NCBI RefSeq assembly: GCF_020080835.1
Contig: NC_058164.1
Span: 2,666,001-2,730,000, forward strand
Source of the DNA: Cotesia glomerata
Lineage: Eukaryota > Arthropoda > Insecta > Hymenoptera > Braconidae
Direction of reading: 5' to 3'
DNA: 64,000 nt
Shown: positions 61,816 to 64,000 of the stretch, piece after piece
Numbering within the stretch: the first letter of the stretch is position 1
How the letters are laid out: each line of letters starts with the position of its first letter
Notes under the pieces: model-generated
Database searches by the model: none
What the model saw: only the letters and a program-made list of their open reading frames with translations
What the model was told of the DNA's origin: nothing
Position numbers and translations under genes: made by a program

Positions 61816-62990
61816 CACTGATAGACGAAGAGAAAAATATGGAAATCATTCCTATAATTTTAATGAAATGTTTTCCTATACCATTTTAGGAGCAATTACT
61901 TAAATTATGGGAATTGTACCCATAATTTTTGGGAAATGTTACTATAATTATAGGAATGGTTCCTATAATTATAAGAACGATACCTATAATTATAACTGTA
62001 ATATCGGCATGATTCCCATAATATATAGGAATGGTTCCCATAATATATAGAAATAGTTTCTATAATATTATAGGAACCATTCCTATAATATTATAGGAAC
62101 TATTCCTATAATATTATCGGAACCATTCTCATAATATTATAGTGATGATGCCTAATAATATTGAGATATTTATCATTACAACTCAAGTTATTTGTGACTT
62201 CGATGACCACTTTGAAGCATTTTAAATTATTAGTAATTTCGATAATTTTACTTGCTTCCCTATAACATCATTTGAAATATGTAAAGTAAGTAATATTGTT
62301 CATATAAACAATAAAAGTTACATACCCAAAAGGTGGATTTAATAAATGTTCAACGTGTGGATTGTAAATAAATAATTTGTTTTAAAAATAAAATGAAATT
62401 GTAATAATAAACAATGAATTTCCATATCTGCTTTGCTCCTCTAATTGTATAGTGAGAAAATATCCCTTTTATTAGAGAAACTTTAGAATTTCTACAATAT
62501 TTTTCAATATTATCTAACACAATAATAACTGAATTGGAATAAACAATTTAAGATAAAGTAAATACGTGAATAAAAATTATGAAAAAGAAATTTTTTCACT
62601 TTAGTGAAAGATCAATTTTTATTTACAAAAAAAAATTTATTAGCAAAAGAATATATAATAATTACTTTGCATTTTTGATGTGATTGCTCCATTATTATGA
62701 ACATAAACATTTTTCTATTATTATGTGCGTCATTCCCATAATATCATAGGAACCATTTCTATAATATTATAGGAACCATTCCTTTAATAATATAGGGATC
62801 ATTCCTATAATATTATAGGAACCATTCCCAAAATATATTGAAGCTATTCCATTACTGTATAGGAATGTTCAATAAATTATGGGTATAGTTCCCATAATGA
62901 GCATAAGATTGATACCTATAATGATAATTTTATTATAGAAACCATTCCCATAATTTTTAGAAAGGTTCCTATAAATTTATCTCCATGTAG
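61816..62990. repeat. Foldback array of ATAGGAACCATTCCTATAAT motifs
   Basis: Two blocks (about 61845-62160 and 62720-62985) consist of dozens of variants of GGAACCATTCCTATAATATT in both orientations, so the blocks pair with each other and internally. The left border CACTGATAGACGAAG after TA resembles the end of the 272-bp MITE family. Confidence 0.65.
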
Positions 62991-63535
62991 AAGGATTTAG
63001 TACGGAGTACTAAAATGATTTAGTAAGAAAATTTTTATTTATTTATTTGGGAGAAACAAATATTTTGTACCCATCAATATTATTTGTTACAGTTTAATAA
63101 ATGATTTCTTTATATAAACAAAGCTTTATTACATGTAAATAAATATTTATTTCCAGCAAAAAATATTTAGTAACAGGTACTAAATATTTTTTTGGAAAGT
63201 ATTGTCGGTAGATGGCTATGTTTTAATTCCAATGTTTATGTGATACATAACCTATTCACTAACTTAAATTATTTTATTCAGCTCGATTTTGGGAAATTTA
63301 TCAAACCTTTGAAAACACACATACTCCCAATAAATGGCTTCTATTTATGTCTTTTATTATTATGTCTTTTCTCAGTGGAGTTTAGTTTACATTTTTCAAT
63401 TTGTCTATTATTAATATGTTGATAACTTGTTTGATTTTAAATTTTATAAATGTCTCAAACAAAAAAATATAATTTAATGAGATTCTTTTCTTTATAATAC
63501 CTTTTATTTTTACTAAAAATTATTTATTTTAATTA
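62991..63535. other. AT-rich stretch, no gene seen
   Basis: Contains a small palindrome (tttagtacggagtactaaa, about 62997) and no recognisable gene. Confidence 0.4.
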
Positions 63536-64000
63536 CAGTCGACTCCCAATAATTTGAAACTCCAGGGACCAGAGATAAATTTCAAATTATCAAGAGTTCA
63601 AAATAACAAGTGTTTAAATAACCACGAGGGGGAGGAGGGACTGAAAGAAATAAAAATTTGATCAAAATTCGTCATTTATTATTTCTATATTATTATTATG
63701 TATTAACAATTAAATTCAATAATACAATTATTCCCAAATTTTCATTTCAAAAAGAAGTCTGTAATCTTTTTTTGAGTGAGTGACTTCAGTTTATCATTGT
63801 CCAAAGAATTTTCGATAGTGGTGAGAGCTGCGAAGTAATCATCATTAGGGAATGCGAACTTACTCATATCTCATTTATGTAAACAATTGACAAGTCTTTA
63901 CATGTATGTAAACAAATGACAGGTATGTCCATGATAAACGCTTCAAATTACAGAGAGCAGGGAAGCCCGGATTTCAAATTATCACATGTTGGTGAGCAAG
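63536..64000. mobile_element. Tigger/pogo-like DNA element, left end, runs off the window
   Basis: The element starts CAGTCGACTCCCAATAATTT directly after a TA dinucleotide (63534-63535). TA target and CAGT-type ends are typical of pogo/Tigger elements. The text contains several repeats of a 'ttcaaattatca/g' motif. The other end is beyond position 64000. Confidence 0.55.
63742..63867 (-). pseudogene. C-terminal remnant of a Tigger/pogo-like transposase
   Basis: The minus-strand frame from 63867 to a TGA at 63742-63744 encodes 41 residues ending KSLTQKKITDFFLK. The Thr/Gln-Lys-Lys-Ile-Thr-Asp-Phe-Phe ending is characteristic of Tigger-type (pogo superfamily) transposases. The rest of the catalytic domain is not seen in the window, so this is a deleted copy or one that continues past the edge. 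It sits inside the TIR-bounded element that starts at 63536. Confidence 0.6.

Overview
This is a very AT-rich, gene-poor eukaryotic window. Spliceosomal introns, homopolymer and dinucleotide runs, lepidopteran-style Helitrons, several families of short TIR elements with TA target duplications, and a Tigger/pogo remnant all point to an insect. A parasitoid wasp (Braconidae-like) is my best guess, but that is inference, not something the sequence proves.

The centrepiece is one minus-strand gene at 14591-31629. I reconstructed seven coding exons whose splice sites and phases all agree (139, 209, 87, 100, 109, 114 and 13,972 coding nt). They encode a predicted 4,909-residue type I membrane protein. 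It has a signal peptide, an N-terminal domain of about 230 residues resembling the prodomain (and perhaps the first strands of the catalytic domain) of reprolysin/ADAM-type metalloproteases, four copies of a ~55-residue repeat, a linker, about 37.5 copies of a 98-residue (294-bp) Asn/Ser/Thr/Pro-rich repeat crowded with N-glycosylation sequons, a unique juxtamembrane region, one transmembrane helix and a short Arg-rich tail. No HExxHxxGxxH zinc motif is present. It reads as a giant mucin-like surface protein built behind a protease prodomain.

Left of the gene (1-14590) lies a transposon graveyard with a clear three-level nest (X interrupted by Y interrupted by Z, 5636-7660) and a Helitron (11182-12725) carrying both a TIR element and a tRNA-like SINE. 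Right of the gene (31630-64000) are more copies of the same families. Several of these supply the empty site for an insertion elsewhere in the window, so boundaries and insertion order can be read directly. The families are: a 272-bp TA-flanked MITE (four copies), Helitrons (four), X, Y, Z and W elements, foldback elements, a near-perfect 129-bp hairpin, a palindromic tandem repeat split by a Helitron, and a Tigger-like end at 63536.

The only other coding evidence is a short plus-strand exon at 46657-46749 that encodes a signal peptide and ends in a strong splice donor. Its gene presumably continues right across a long intron. The remaining stretches are AT-rich with no recognisable gene. I could run no homology search, so family assignments rest on motif and layout recognition.
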